From NCBI GenBank assembly GCA_022818135.1, contig JAFMSR010000005.1:31055254-31119253 (forward strand): a stretch of 64,000 nt of DNA. The letters are read 5' to 3'. Shown here in pieces: positions 12,081-25,369 of this stretch (the first letter of the stretch is position 1; the number at the start of each line of letters is the position of its first letter). The notes under the pieces are model-generated. The model was not told the DNA's origin, made no database searches, and saw only the letters and a program-made list of their open reading frames with translations. The DNA is from Saxidomus purpurata (lineage: Eukaryota > Mollusca > Bivalvia > Venerida > Veneridae). A program made the translations under genes and the position numbers.

Positions 12081-13876
12081 TTACTTAACATAATGGTCAT
12101 GAAGTACAGTAGCATCGATTGTGGCCCGTCACTGAACATATTGGTCATGAAGTACAGCAGCATCGATTGTAACCCGGCATTTAACATAATGGTCGTGAAG
12201 CAAGGCAGCATCGATTGTGGCCCGTCACTGAACATATTGGTCATGAAGTACAGTAGCATGGATTGTGACCCGTCACTTAACATAATGGTCGTGAAGTACA
12301 GCAGCATCGATTGTAACCCGGCATTTAACATAATGGTCGTGAAGCAAGGCAGCATCGATTGTGACACGTCACTGAACATATTGGTCACGAAGAACAGTAG
12401 CATCGATAGTGACCCGGCACTTAACATAATTGTTGTGAAGTACAGCAGCATCGATTGTGACCCGGCACTTAAAAAACAGTGGTGAAATACAGCAGCATTG
12501 AATGTGTACCTATACTATACATAATGGTCGTGAAGTACAGCAGCCTCGATTGTGATCCGGTACTTAACATATTGGTCATGAAGTACAGCAGTCTCGCCAA
12601 TTGTGACCCGCCACTTCACATAATGGTCTTGAAGTTCAGAAGCCTTTATTATAATCTCACACTTAACATAATGGTCGTGAAGTACAGCAGCCTTGATTGT
12701 GACCCGGCATTTAACATAATGGTCGTGAAGTACAGCAGCATCAATTGTGACCTGGCATGTCAAATAATAGCCGTGAAGTACAACAGCATCGATTGTGATA
12801 TGGCGTTTTGCGTAATGATTGTACAGCGGCTTCGATTGTTAAGCAACATTTTACACAATGGACGTAAAGTACAGAGGCCTTAAATTTTAATACGGCACTT
12901 TGCTTAATGGTCTTGAAGTACAATGACATCGATTGTGATGTGACACTTAACATTATGGTCGTGAAGTGCAGAAGCCTTGGTCTTGATCTGGCATTTTCCT
13001 TAATGGTCGTGAAGTACAGCGGCATCAGTTGTGATCCGTTACTTATCTTCGTGAAATGCAGCAGGCTTGACAGTGAATTTGCACTTGGCATAATGGTCGT
13101 AGAACACGGTGACTTGAATTTTATCCTCATTGCACAAAATGAACGCAAAGCTCAGCGGCCTCGATTGTAATTCGTTATTCACATAATGTTTATAAAGTGC
13201 AGCAACCTCGAATGTGATCCAACATTGGTCACATTGTTCGTGAATCACAGCACTCTGCACTTATTGAATGTAACGGCCCCTCGATTTTGATGCTGATTGT
13301 AATCTGGCATTCACATAATAGTCGTGAAATACTGGAGCCTCGATCCTGATAGGGCACTGAACTAAATTGTCGTTTAGTACATGACGTACCATTTCGATCA
13401 GGTACTTAACATGATAGTCATAAAGTATAGCGGTCAAGATTGTTAATCCGTACTTCATATAATGGTCGTGAAATACGGCAGCCTCGTTTTCAGATCGGTA
13501 CTTAACGTAGTGTTCCTGAAGTACAGCAGCCCTGAATGGGATGCGGAACATCGTATAATGGTCGTGAAATACGACAGCCTCGATTGTGAACTGGTACTTT
13601 GCATATTGGTCGTGAAGTACAGCGTTTTCAATTGTGACCCGTGTCGTGAAGTACAGTGGCCTCTTTCTTGATCCGGTCTAAGAACAGTGGTCGTGAAGTA
13701 CAGCGGCTTCGATCGTGTCCGGTACTAAACTTAAAGTGGTGAATTACAACAGCCGTGATTGTGATCCGGCACTTCGCTTAATAGTCTAGAAGCACAGCGG
13801 CCTCGGTTTGAACCCTGCATTTTATATAATGCATGGTAGTGAAGTATGGCGGGCTCAATTGTGATTCGGTTCTTAG

Positions 13877-15054
13877 TTTAAACTCATTTTTACACCGATT
13901 CCAACTTATATTAGCTTCTTTCGATGACTTCTTCCTGGTGTTCTGACCAGTACTTGCGCAGAAAGAAGGGATTGTACTTCGCTTAATCGTCGTTAAGTAC
14001 TCCATACCCTCTAAATAATTTCATTCTTCCTGAAAAATGATATATTATTCACCTTATAACGACTGTAATACAAAAGAACACCCACCTTTAACAGAAATTG
14101 TGTATTTTGTAGTGCCTGATTACGATCAATAAATTAGATATTAGCCATTGCTGTATTTTGTAAAAAGCAGTGCCTGGTTTGTTTAGTTCAATGGCTCTTT
14201 ACAATACCTTTCTGAATTTTAATGACCGTACGGAATTTTGACTGCAAAATGAGATAGACCCCCACGTGATTTCCGGGAATTACACTCTCTTCAGTGTTAA
14301 ACTAAAGGGAGTAATCACGTTCAAGTGGATTTTTTTTCTTTTTATTTATATTTAAGTCAAATTCAAGACGGTGTCAAAGCCAGTTCTAGTGAATGAAAGT
14401 AATTGTCCGTTTACTTAAAGTCTGAATGTTCACAAGAACGCATTTTGCTAATACTTAAGATATTTCATAAAATAAGCTTGACTTACTTACTCCATAATAG
14501 CCAGTCACATGTCACATATTTATCAGAGGAAGTATTGTTCAGCAATAGTGAATGAGATGTGACTTATGCGTTTTCCTTTGTATTTACCACTGTATTTAAG
14601 CAGGTTTAACGTACAGATGCGGCCCACTCAATATTGATGCTCTATATCTTGTTTCACATGTCGAGCAGTCGGTCCGACCTATGTTCGTTTTCTCTCTCTA
14701 TCTTCAACAAGGTCATGTATTAATACTGCATACTAGACACTTAATAGCGTCGATCCCTTCTAAAAAGAAAACCATAATGTGAATGCCATACACTCGTAAG
14801 GAAAATGTATTGTGCGACAAAGCTGTAATAAGATCAACCGACGATACTGTCGGATAAAAAAGGAAACTTTCAGTCAGTTATCATTTCTTAGATTTGTCTT
14901 TGTAATGAATTGATTATATACGTATCTGACAACGTGTCATGTCAACGTTTATTACAAGCAAATTTCATATTTTAGAACAATTAAAAACTGATTATTGATT
15001 TAATACAAATCTTAAATATTAACAACATTTAGCGAGAACTGTCTGTGTTTGAAT
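13877..15054. other. Intergenic, nothing recognised
   Basis: AT-rich sequence between the satellite and the SINE. No exon, RNA gene or repeat family was recognised on either strand. Confidence 0.45.
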
Positions 15055-15284
15055 ATTGATATATTTATTATCGATTGCGAAACAAGTTCTTACAACGTAC
15101 ATCTATTGTTCTCGAGACTAAATCCAGAGATGGAATCAGCCTCCTTGAAAAAGGGAAAGGAAAAGGCAGTGTGGAATTATTGTGTCTTGCCTATGGTCAT
15201 TACTGCTACATATTACCGGTTGGGATCGAACCCGGGACCCTCCGATCCCGAAATGAACGCGCTACCACTGCGTCATAGCTTACT
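15055..15284 (-). mobile_element. tRNA-derived SINE, minus strand
   Basis: Read on the minus strand, the head carries an A-box-like TGACGCAGTGG (15264-15274 on +) and a perfect B box GGTTCGATCC (15223-15232). A central part follows with CAAGACACAATAATTCCACA, and then the tail TCTCGAG...GTAAGAACTTGTTTCGCAATCG. The same central part and tail occur at 54240-54430 and 54834-54915, and a weaker copy lies at 19920-20160, so this is a family. The central motif resembles Deu-type SINE domains (inference). Confidence 0.75.
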
Positions 15285-15591
15285 TGAAAGCAATGGTATA
15301 TGCCGAGGTGAACGTGTGATTCACGCTCTACTTTTGCTGTTGTGCTCCACTACATGCTTGCGTCTTTAATCAAAACAAATATTTTACGACCTACCGTACC
15401 AAAGCCAAATATAGAACCTCCCTCCTTCCCATCCCTATCCTCAAAACAATTTTTTTTTTAATCAGCATTGGAATAAGGATTATAACGCAGACGACAACGA
15501 TTTACTGTTGGTCATGTTACATGTCTAGCTTCCGCAACATACATTCATAACAAAATTCTATAACACAAATTTTATAACTTGATTAAATACA

Positions 15592-15593
15592 AC

Positions 15594-15658
<65 letters not shown>
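15592..15658. repeat. (AG)n microsatellite
   Basis: Nearly perfect AG dinucleotide run of about 60 bp. Confidence 0.95.
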
Positions 15659-15663
<5 letters not shown>

Positions 15664-15790
15664 ACTAATACATATAAATAAACAGCTTTTTCGCATGATT
15701 ATGTTTCATGATCAATTCGTTCTACTGTACTTTTATATCAAATCCGTACTGATTTTTGGCCCGTTTCATAGAGTCTATTATATGCAATAT

Positions 15791-16824
15791 TATGGAAGCC
15801 TAGGAGGGCCACTTTTGAGTTTCGGCTTACGGGTGTTTTTGACTTTTAGTAGACTTTCGACTTTTGACTTATGACATCGACAAGAACGGTGTTTTCGATA
15901 ATAGTTTCTCTTCTTGTAAAATTCTTTCTCTTATAATACCTCCTACGAGATATATAAGTAATATAACGTCGCCTTTTCGCTTCGCGCGATCATTCCCAAA
16001 AGCACTGCTGATTGCCTCTTTGGCATTTTTATAAGAACAATATAAACACGACCACACTCAATAAAATACAATTTCGATTTAAAAGATTTTAATAAAATCA
16101 ATATATATATATATATATATATTGACTTATGACTTATTACTTTTGACTTTTGACTTATGACTTTGACTTTGACTTTGACTTTTACTTGACTTGAAAAATA
16201 AACCCTAACCCTAACCCTATACAGGTCCTCATGAGGACCTCCAGGGCAGGTTCAGGTAATACTAGGAACCTGCTACAGAGGACCCATCAAAAACAATATA
16301 CTTATACAATTACAGCACTTTAATTTCCTTCGGTATACCTTGTGATATAACCTATAGGTACATGAAAACAATATTTTTTTAAATGTTACCATAGCAACAA
16401 AAAATTTCAAAATTTAAATTTTTTTCAGTTCCTTGATAGTTGGCTTTACGCCTGGGGCCATGCCCCCTCCCTCTTCCCCCTCCCCCGCTTAAAGAAAGAG
16501 GAAACCTGCGTCGCCGCTCACTGCGGAGGCTCCCGTCGCCTCCTGGCGAGCCGTAACGGCTCATTCATACTAAAATAAATGACAAAGACAAAAGTAACTT
16601 AGATAATTTATTTACAGCAAACAAGTTTGCAGTACTACGCACAGACATAATTTACTTATTGTTTCTACACCTGGATTGAAGAAACAAAATTTTACACCAT
16701 TATGACTCTTTGGAAACTTTGCCAACTCGTATCTGTCATAAGTCAAAAGTCGAAAGTCATAAGTCAAAAGTAAAAAAAACACCCGTAAGTCGAAACTCAA
16801 AAGTGGCCCTCCAAGGCTTCCATA
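15791..16824. mobile_element. Non-autonomous DNA transposon, copy 2, with 6-bp TSD
   Basis: Same family as 1724-2954: same TATGGAAGCC/GGCTTCCATA ends, same GACTTTTGACTTAT-rich subterminal arrays, the telomeric tract at 16198-16220, and the same GGTCCTC...GAGGACC segment. It is flanked by CAATAT at 15785-15790 and 16825-16830, a perfect 6-bp duplication different from that of copy 1. It is shorter by about 200 bp, lacking the (ATT)n run and carrying other small deletions. No transposase is encoded. Confidence 0.85.
16198..16220. repeat. Internal telomeric repeat tract in transposon copy 2
   Basis: Three CCCTAA units at the same internal position as in copy 1, so the tract is part of the element and not an independent insertion. 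Confidence 0.8.
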
Positions 16825-17026
16825 CAATATAAACCGTTCCTATTCGTTAACCATAACTTAGTAAGGATATTCGATCCGGAACGATTAGCTGAAAAGTAGA
16901 AATTGTTGTGTCACATTTAACATATTCGATTTTAGTGTTTAGGTTTTGATAATAGAGATAGGGTGTAGTGCGGGTGTTGTGGATACGTTTTCGTTTAAAG
17001 ACACTTCGCATATTTTTATGCGATAA

Positions 17027-20000
17027 ATGCAAAAAGAAAACATGTCTCCTGGAATACAAATGTGTACTTTTTTGTTTTCTGTGATATTTTTGCTACTGGC
17101 CACGCCCAGTACAGGACATATGAGACTGACATACCCTCCTGCGCGCAAATATGCTTTAGATTTCTTGGACGTTGTTCGAACCCCGCCGCCATGTGGAATG
17201 TCGAAAGGTAACATAATGTTTCTCAATTAAGACTGTCTTAGTTTGTTTCGTTTGACTGGATAAACAAGTTAAGTTGTACAGTAAGTGAATACATAAATAA
17301 TCCAGTTTAGTCAAAATTGCAGTCGGCGACAAACTTTCAACATAAGGAATTCTTGAATAAGTAATATTGCGAAATAACGTAAAATTCAATTCAGTTATTT
17401 GTATAACAATTGCTATAACAGTATTTACCTTATTCATCGAGAAAAACAATTGCAAGCCAATGGTATAAAAGAATAAATGGTACAGTATGAAAATGAATGC
17501 AAATCTATTTTAAATAACCGTTTATTGATATTGGAATCGGGGCGTGAAGTGACACATACATGTACACGATAATAGAAGTCCAAACAATATATAGCTTTGA
17601 ATCAATAACAGTTACAATGCGAAAACATGGGTAGTATCATTCATGCTCCTTATTAAGGGTCTCCTTTAAAATTACGTCTTAAAATGTTTCCACAAAAACA
17701 CTTAAACAGTCCTGTAAAAATGAGGAACCGAATCCAGATTGAAAAAATACACTTTAAGTACGTATGCACATTTAGAATGTTATTTGATTTTGGGTCTATT
17801 TTAGACTGGAAACGCATTTTTGCTTGAAGGATTAGTAAACAAAAAATTCTAAAGTATCTAGGATGTTTGAAGCACATATATTGAACTACTGTATGTGAGT
17901 AACATGAGCATCGTCAAAGGAAATTAAAGCGCGTTTAGGCTGTTAGAAAGTATATAGTCAGTGTATATTCCTTTCTTTCCTTCTGTTTTTATCTTTCTGT
18001 CTTTCTTTTGTTTTCTTTTTTCTTACTTTTTTCCGTGTACTTCTTTCTCAAATAATATATTACGGTTTAACCGATTGTCTTTATATCAGATTGTAAAATA
18101 CCAAGTACCATGACTTTCGGCACTACTTTTCCTATATACACAAATTCAAGATCGATCTGATTAAAATAAAGATCGTTGCCCTTACCATGAAGAAAAAAAA
18201 TGTGTTTACTTCTGGTTCAATTGTTCACAACGCCTCCTTACATACGATTTGATTTACATTAAGTTTTGCGCCAAAACACATTTAATATATGCTTTACATT
18301 CACATTTAGATTGTTCCGATACACGCTCTTGTTCGTTTATTATTTCTGTCCGTGTCATTATTTATGGAGTATTGGGTGGAAAACAGTAACTGCTGTCACT
18401 CTTTTCGTGTTTGCGTTCAAACTTTTCACCTCAACTAAAATAAGGAAGAAAAAAATTACGTACAATAGATATCTGAATAGCTCTTGTGTAAAATGTTCTA
18501 TTCAGTATGACTCCCGACAAAAAATTGTAAAGCTCCAAAGAATTACAAATATGAATTAATATAATAATGAAATTATTTACAATACGACAATTAGTTTTGT
18601 AGAGTAAGAAAAATGATTTGTAATTTGTATGGGTTTTGTATGTATTTTTTGTGTTCTCAAGGATGTTCGCTGCCTCGAGGTTGCACTGTACATGTGTAAT
18701 TGCAAAACGAAAAAAAAAAAGAAATGTTTTCGTGGTAAACGTAAAATGACATCCGTATCCGCAATCTTACCAAAATCTCGCAACAAAAAAGAGGCTTACA
18801 ACCGGATAACACAGCAGGTACGATCGTAAACAAGAACGCATCTTAGCAGCAGGAGACGCTCGTCTGTGTGTTTTGGTTTGAAACCTTTAAATGTAGTAGA
18901 CTATCTACTGTTTTCTATATAAAATTACAGCTTCTTTTTATCATGATTTCCAGTCTTTCAAGGGTTGCAAGAGTACCCATATTTTGAAGATATATCCGAT
19001 ACAATTAAACGGAAAATAGCGAAAGAACAGCCATGATAAAGGAAAGTCCTGGTCACGTGACTGGTCGAACATGTTCTGTAAACAACATATATCTGCGAGG
19101 AGGCAAGCAAGAATAACCCCACCCAATTTCGTTTTAGCCACTACTTCAGATTTAGTCATAGAAGTCTGTTATATGGATAAAATCACACGCAGAATATCTT
19201 TTTAACGACTGAAAAGAAACACTGGAAAATCTTGTATGAAAATGCGGCTTTAAAACGGCGGTTTGCATTGATGCTGGGTAACGAAATCGGCCGAGGATTT
19301 CCGATTGTATTTTACTGGGGTCTCGTTTGTGCTGACCGCGGTGGAACACCGGCCATTTGCAATTTTTATACCTTTCTGTTAACAATTACATGCGCGTTCC
19401 AATATTGCCGGCTTGTGAACCTCCAGCAATTAAAAATGGTTACGATTTGCATACCGGCCTATCATTAAAGGGGAATGGGCTCAGGGTGTCTTGCCGGCCC
19501 TTTAGACAGAGAGTAACCACAACCTCTATTTAATTTGACTTTCCGATCAAACACGAAACCGGCGTGATGAATTTGAAAAGAAGAGAGCAGTTTTCAGTAC
19601 ACATTTCAATCATTGATGTTAAACATTTTATGGTTCGGTGCGCCTGAAGATTAGAAGATAATTTACGAATTCTATTTCGAATGTTTGTCATTTAAAACTG
19701 GTATTTATGGTATACTTGATAGGGTATATCTATTCTGATGTACTTTGTCATCATATTATATTGTAATTTGTATACAAACAACTACAGATACACACAAGAA
19801 CGATATTAAAACATATAACATGTATAATCATATGATATGGAGAGATATATACGACCAACACAATGTATTATACTTAACACTTTACAAGTCACTATAACAT
19901 TGTTCTAAACTAAATTGCTTAGTTTGTTTTAATAAGTTCTTATAACTTACATTTAACGTTCTTGAGACTCTGTGCAGATGTAATCGAGTTCAAAGATACA

Positions 20001-22411
20001 AAGAGTGCCAAGTTTCAAGTTTTATTTCTGATCAAGGCCCCAATGTGTAATTAGAGTGACATACCTAAGCAGGCTAACGCCATGAACACTGATGAGAATC
20101 GAACTCTGGTCCTTCGATCCTGAGGTAAACTCATCAATACTGCGTCATTATAAACTAAATTTATATAGCATAGTTTGAAGTATTTGTGTAAGTATTGTAC
20201 TAATACAATGTGTGTTATTTTTTATATTTACTGTTTTCCTTATGTTTATTTTGATATTTACCCTAAAATTCGTCCATGACCAAAACAATTACCTAAAAGT
20301 TTTTAAATGGAGTTTGTTGCTACGAGCAGTATCTTTGTATACTGCGATCAACAATTCCACTGACACTACTAAAACAAAACACTGAAAGTACTGTATGGAA
20401 GCGGCCAGAAATTCCACAGACACTTGGAGTATGGAGTTCCAACCCGACTGGCAGGCATAATTTTATCACTCAAGTACAACTACGGCCGTACAGTAATCAA
20501 AATAAAGTTATCAAAGAAAGTTGTAAAATTAGAAAATTTTCACTAAACAGCCTTATAAGATATAAATCTTTTCATCGTGAAAATCACGACTATGCCGCGG
20601 TTATCAACTTGTATTTTAGTCGTGTAGCAATAATATCACATGTTACTGGTGTCTATCGATGCAGAACATATTTATCTTCAAAATCATATGCATGACAACA
20701 CCTCATCTTATCTGCTGTCAGTAAATTTCCTCCTGAAAGTCTACCTAAGGCAGTAAATTGTCACAAGCACACTCGCTTTCGAAACGTGCTTTTCGTCTGG
20801 TTACCCATTTCACAGCCTTCGTATGTACAGCGCAAGGTACGTAGGAACCAATTCCGATTTTATGAAAACCAGTCTAAGTATCTTCCTGATAAATCGAGTT
20901 TATCCTGTAAATCAACTTGAACATGTTCTGTCAACGAGGAAAGATAAAGTTCAGTCTAGATAAAGTTCTAGATAATCATCCTAGATAATCATCCTAGATA
21001 ATCATCTTTCTTTACAGTAACAGTCACTGTACTAAGTCAGTAAGAAATAAAAATTAATCACAACGCACAACATGTTAAGTGTTTCGACTTTTGTACGTCT
21101 TATGTGCAGTAAATTACATTTAATATTTTAATAAACAAGACTTAGTAAAGTGACGTCCGCTAAATGTAGCGCGTAACGGAACTAGACGTACGGCGGCATA
21201 TTTCATAATACAGTAAAAACAAAAAGGATAACAAGATGCAATGGGTTTTCTTTTAAAAAAGAACAATAAAAAGTATACTGGTCCTAGCCTTCTTGTTTTT
21301 ACAATTTTTAAAATAAAGGGAGGTAATAGAAATATATAAATGTAAGCGTTTTAAGAGAAATTTTCAGTGCAACATTAAATTGTAGTAATAATTAATTCTC
21401 TATAATATCTTATGTAAATATATGTACATTTAATCAGAAAACATAATTTAGCAGAAGACGTTTTATAGTAAATATTAGTTCATTTTAAAAAACAATAAAA
21501 CGACACTACAACTATAGGTCTCATCAACCATATACCTTAGTGTCACGAGGGTGAAACCTTGTCAATGGGCATTAAACTAAACTGTTTAATCGTACAGATG
21601 TCGAGCAATTATACATAGAGGTCTCATCCACATATACATTTGCTCTTATAGACGGACCTTTATAAAATTTGCTTCAAATCAAATCAAGCAATTATACATA
21701 ATGATGGATCATTTAATGAATCCTTGAACAAATTGAAACAACATTTTTGAAAGAAATTCCACTGACACTACTACATCAAAACACTGAAAGTACTGTAGGG
21801 AAGTGGAGCTAATGAATTTCAACGAAACACAAAAGATGATTATTGTCAGCAAGCGCTTCACTCAAATAAACAAACAACTTTGTTGTGGTCCGTTTCCCCT
21901 CAACAGGCTTAGAGGCAGCATTGGCAAAGATACATTTTATAAAAGTCATATAGCATATCTAACAGGATACGTTCGTGTCAACGCAAATAGTAGAGATTTA
22001 AACTTAATGTCTTCCCATAAACAGCGTTAACAATAAAAAGGAAAGTGTGTATTTCTCAAGAAAATTAATTTTCAGATGTAAAAAGCAACTGAAAAAAAAT
22101 CATATTGTGAACATTGGCGTACACTTGTGTAAACTTATCAATACGAAACTGTGAACAAAGAACATTGATCGGGAATTCGAATGGTCTTCGTTGACAAATG
22201 GTCCTCATTAACGAGTGTGTCTAATGAGAATTGCACTGTATAATCCCTGCTGGTTTTTACCGCAGGGTAATGTTACTTCGGAATTGGCCTTTAACACGGG
22301 TTTGTCCCTATTTTTAATTACATTTTTACAATTTCAGGTCTTGGTCCTATCACGAATTTGAAAATCGGTGAAGAAATAACAGTAACATGGCATCTAGGAT
22401 ATCCACACAGG
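17027..22411 (+). CDS. Secreted protein with predicted N-terminal His (LPMO-like), first exons
   Basis: Two exons fit together. The first is 17027-17207, with a start at 17027 or, preferably, the second Met at 17042. The second is 22338-22411. Phase matches across the 5.1-kb intron (G|GT makes Gly). The first exon encodes a hydrophobic signal peptide (core FLFSVIFLLLA) with a good cleavage site after PSTG. The mature chain would then begin HMRLTYPPARKY, followed by PPPCGM. The second exon encodes GEEITVTWHLGYPHR. A histidine at the mature N-terminus, a YPPAR motif, a PPCG motif and a later His in a beta-strand context are what copper 'histidine brace' proteins (LPMO families and the X325 relatives) show. 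The function is inference. The rest of the gene is missing, because the next exons should precede or fall in the gap at 24870-25369. No symbol is assigned. Confidence 0.6.
17208..19919. other. First intron of the secreted-protein gene, left part
   Basis: Begins with donor GTAACA. AT-rich, with no exon recognised. The frames at 18266-18559 and 19232-19468 show no family resemblance. Confidence 0.5.
19920..20160 (-). mobile_element. Diverged tRNA-derived SINE, minus strand
   Basis: An older relative of the SINE at 15055-15284. The tail (AAGTTCTTATAACTTACATT, TTCTTGAGAC) and the complement of a B box (GAATCGAACTC) are in the same order and spacing. Confidence 0.55.
20347..20403 (+). repeat. Short dispersed repeat, copy A
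   Basis: ATTCCACTGACACTACTA and AACACTGAAAGTACTGTA recur at 21757-21803 in the same orientation, about 1.4 kb apart. Too short to classify. Confidence 0.5.
20404..22337. other. First intron of the secreted-protein gene, right part
   Basis: Holds a 13-bp tandem repeat of CTAGATAATCATC (about 20970-21005) and copy B of the short repeat (21757-21803). It ends in acceptor TTTCAG. No exon is recognised. Confidence 0.5.
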
Positions 22412-23050
22412 GTAGGTCCGTTTTACGTATCAGTAATTGCATGTTCGTCTATTGGAAAATGCCCGTTATACGTAGATAAGTAAAAGTGATAGGGCTAAGT
22501 CAATTCATACAACAGACATTAAAGGATGTATGCCTATGTTTTGTGAATTATTTTTGTTTTAGATATGACATTACATGTATATTAAATAGCAAATGTAGTA
22601 AGACAAAGTCAGCATATATCTGAATAGTTCACTGTAAAAACTCTTTATCAAAATAAAATGTATGCATTTCAAACACGCTTTCTTCTTTTGTTCATTAATT
22701 GTTGTATCTTTCTGTTGTTTTGTCCCTGTAAGCAAAAGCAATAAAAGCATTGTGGTAGCTGAATTGGTAATTTCTTTAACCACTGACTTCCAATATCATT
22801 ATCGATCCAATCTAACCATTTTCCTTACGTGATTGTTAAAGGGAGGCAATCCAGTCAGGCAAAAATCATAGATTATCAAAGTATAATAAAGGGGGACTAT
22901 CGAATCGAATCTTTCAAAAATGCTGGCAATGTTAGACCTTTCCTGTTGAGATATGATCACATTCAGACATATGAAAGGGAGTCAGCAGTAACCTCTTAAA
23001 TACTTTTCCAAATGTGGGTTTTCTATGCAAGGACCACCTTTCATGTGCTT
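22412..23050. other. Probable intron after exon 2 of the secreted-protein gene
   Basis: Starts with donor GTAGGT. No following exon was recognised before the gap. Confidence 0.45.
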
Positions 23051-23481
23051 AAAGTGGAATTATGCACATTTTTTTCAAGTAAAAATCCAGCTGAAATACG
23101 TGTGTGTAAAACGGGTAGAAGAAATAATAGCTTATAACCCAATACACCAAACTCTTCCTGCTACCAGTACGAAATAATAACTTTCAAAATATTACTTTTT
23201 CCTATTTCGCCTGGGAGAGTCAATTAAAAAAAACAACTGCATGCAGGAGTTGCTTCCCTTCCACTCCCGAAACTCTACCAACAGCAACAATAACACGAGA
23301 TCACTGAGGAGAAAGGATATATTATTTTATTAGTCCTTTTTTTTTAAAGCACCAACTTCAAATACTAAAGCGGCATTATCATTAGTTTAACACATTTAAA
23401 TGCACAACAACCGAAAATTGCTTTTATAAAACTGTTACCAACAATACACTATGTGCAGTAAGATGCGCATAATGTCACTTT
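23051..23481. mobile_element. MITE-like element, copy 1
   Basis: About 430 bp with short imperfect inverted ends. The left end begins AAAGTGGAATTATGCACAT; the right end, read in reverse, begins AAAGTGACATTATGCGCATC. The interior is closely related to 27680-28103, sharing AAAATCCAGCTGAAA, CTGCATGCAGGAGTTGCTTC and AAAGCACCAACTTCAAATAC. No coding capacity. No convincing target duplication was found. Confidence 0.75.
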
Positions 23482-24869
23482 TAGAATCTACCGATGAATG
23501 GGTAAAAAGTGCATTCTTACTGGGATTCTTTACTTTCTAGTTGTGCACCACCGCACATATGTTTAAAAGATGATTCTGTCCTGTTATACGACCACTTAAA
23601 TTATACAATCAAGAAAAGAATCGCGATACTGCCGGGGACCAACTTAGATAATATCAACAGATGAGTCTTCTCACATAACATCAAATAACTAAACAGTTAT
23701 GCCAAGGTTATGGCACATGCTTCAAGGACAAGAAACTGTCCTAGTGTGCGAAAACAAAAATTATAAGCGTAGATATATAGAGAGTCGTATGATGGCATAT
23801 TTCTGCCACGAAGTATAGACTATTTTCGCGATAGCTACCTGACTGTTTTGTGGCAAAAACAAGCCACAATTGAATCTCTATTGCTTTGCTCGAATTTGTG
23901 AACTTTATATATTGTAAAAGTATGCTATATCCGCCTGATCGGTTTATTTTGAAGGTAGATTTTATGGTCCGTGAAAACTTTTTATTATTTATTACATCGC
24001 TGCTCGTCACGATTTTAAATCTATATTTAGTACTGCATACCATGATTTTGTGCTTAATAATATTAGCTTAAAATGTAATCAGCTTGTTTGAAGTAACCAC
24101 GATAAAATCTGCTAAATGAATTTTGCATATTATGAATATTCACATGGTCCTGGAGGGTATTGTGTAAATCACTACCAGTTTCCAACTCATTACATTTTAG
24201 TCCAATAAAGTCAGCTTAAGTTTAATGTTGAAAAAGAAAAGGACAAAAGTCGAATTTGGGAAAGCATAAAAGTTGAACGACTTTCAAAATGTGTTGTTTT
24301 TGTTTAATTTCCGCATCCAAGTTGTACATATTAAGTGGTTTCCATATACGTGGGAAATCTTTAGAATTTGCGAAGTTGGTATCAACGGCGTATCTTTGTT
24401 AGTTCTTGGGCCAGCGTGCAGACCACTGTAACCTTTTACTGAGTAAGGGTATGGCCGGCCTTATATGTATATTAAGTTCTCACAGGAACAATGCTTACGT
24501 GTCTGATGATGAAAACGAGCGCAAAATTTAATTAAATTAAAACTATTTTTGGGATCTCCTGTCATTCTGTACTTTCAATAATCGAATTAACTTCGCCATG
24601 TAAATCACCGAATTGAAAGCGTTTATTATATGAAAGTAAATTGTATATATTATAAGTTATATAAAATGAAACCCGATGGTGATTATGTAGCATTACCGGT
24701 ATCGTTAAGTTCAACGACTTATAGTTTTGTATAACAAACTTTGATAAAATAAAGTTAGATAGAATTACCATACAAAAAGGTTCCGGTCAAACCGCTGACT
24801 CATTGATGTAATTTGCAGTCTAAACAAGGGTTTCTGACAAGTTGATAAAATACTAAAATTTTTAATCCA
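23482..24869. other. AT-rich sequence up to the first gap, nothing recognised
   Basis: No exon of either flanking gene was recognised here, although several would be expected. Confidence 0.45.
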
Positions 24870-25369
24870 NNNNNNNNNNNNNNNNNNNNNNNNNNNNNNN
24901 NNNNNNNNNNNNNNNNNNNNNNNNNNNNNNNNNNNNNNNNNNNNNNNNNNNNNNNNNNNNNNNNNNNNNNNNNNNNNNNNNNNNNNNNNNNNNNNNNNNN
25001 NNNNNNNNNNNNNNNNNNNNNNNNNNNNNNNNNNNNNNNNNNNNNNNNNNNNNNNNNNNNNNNNNNNNNNNNNNNNNNNNNNNNNNNNNNNNNNNNNNNN
25101 NNNNNNNNNNNNNNNNNNNNNNNNNNNNNNNNNNNNNNNNNNNNNNNNNNNNNNNNNNNNNNNNNNNNNNNNNNNNNNNNNNNNNNNNNNNNNNNNNNNN
25201 NNNNNNNNNNNNNNNNNNNNNNNNNNNNNNNNNNNNNNNNNNNNNNNNNNNNNNNNNNNNNNNNNNNNNNNNNNNNNNNNNNNNNNNNNNNNNNNNNNNN
25301 NNNNNNNNNNNNNNNNNNNNNNNNNNNNNNNNNNNNNNNNNNNNNNNNNNNNNNNNNNNNNNNNNNNNN
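24870..25369. other. Assembly gap, exactly 500 N
   Basis: The run is exactly 500 N, the same length as the gap at 46496-46995, so it is a scaffolding placeholder of unknown true size. Confidence 0.99.

Larger units (their letters stand above)
8807..13876 (+). repeat. 48-bp satellite array, about 105 units
   Basis: A tandem array of a 48-bp unit built around GTCGTGAAGTACAGCAGCAT and CGATTGTGACCCGGCACTTA. Units between about 10000 and 11690 are nearly identical. Two variants (GTGACCCGTCACTG and GTGGCCCGCCACTT) alternate there, giving a 96-bp dimer. Both outer edges (8807-9700 and 12480-13876) are strongly diverged, as expected when unequal exchange homogenises the middle. Because 48 is divisible by 3 and the unit lacks stops in some frames, long frames appear on both strands: 667 codons on + at 9720-11723, and 171, 235 and 174 codons on minus. 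Unit differences fall on all codon positions (GAC/GGC, TCA/CCA, GTG/ATG as well as AGC/AGT), so there is no sign of protein-level selection. Confidence 0.93.

Noticed and set aside
8807..13876. CRISPR array
   Set aside because: Units are contiguous with no unique spacers, and the genome is eukaryotic.
15049..15369. 106-codon + frame
   Set aside because: Lies across a minus-strand SINE.
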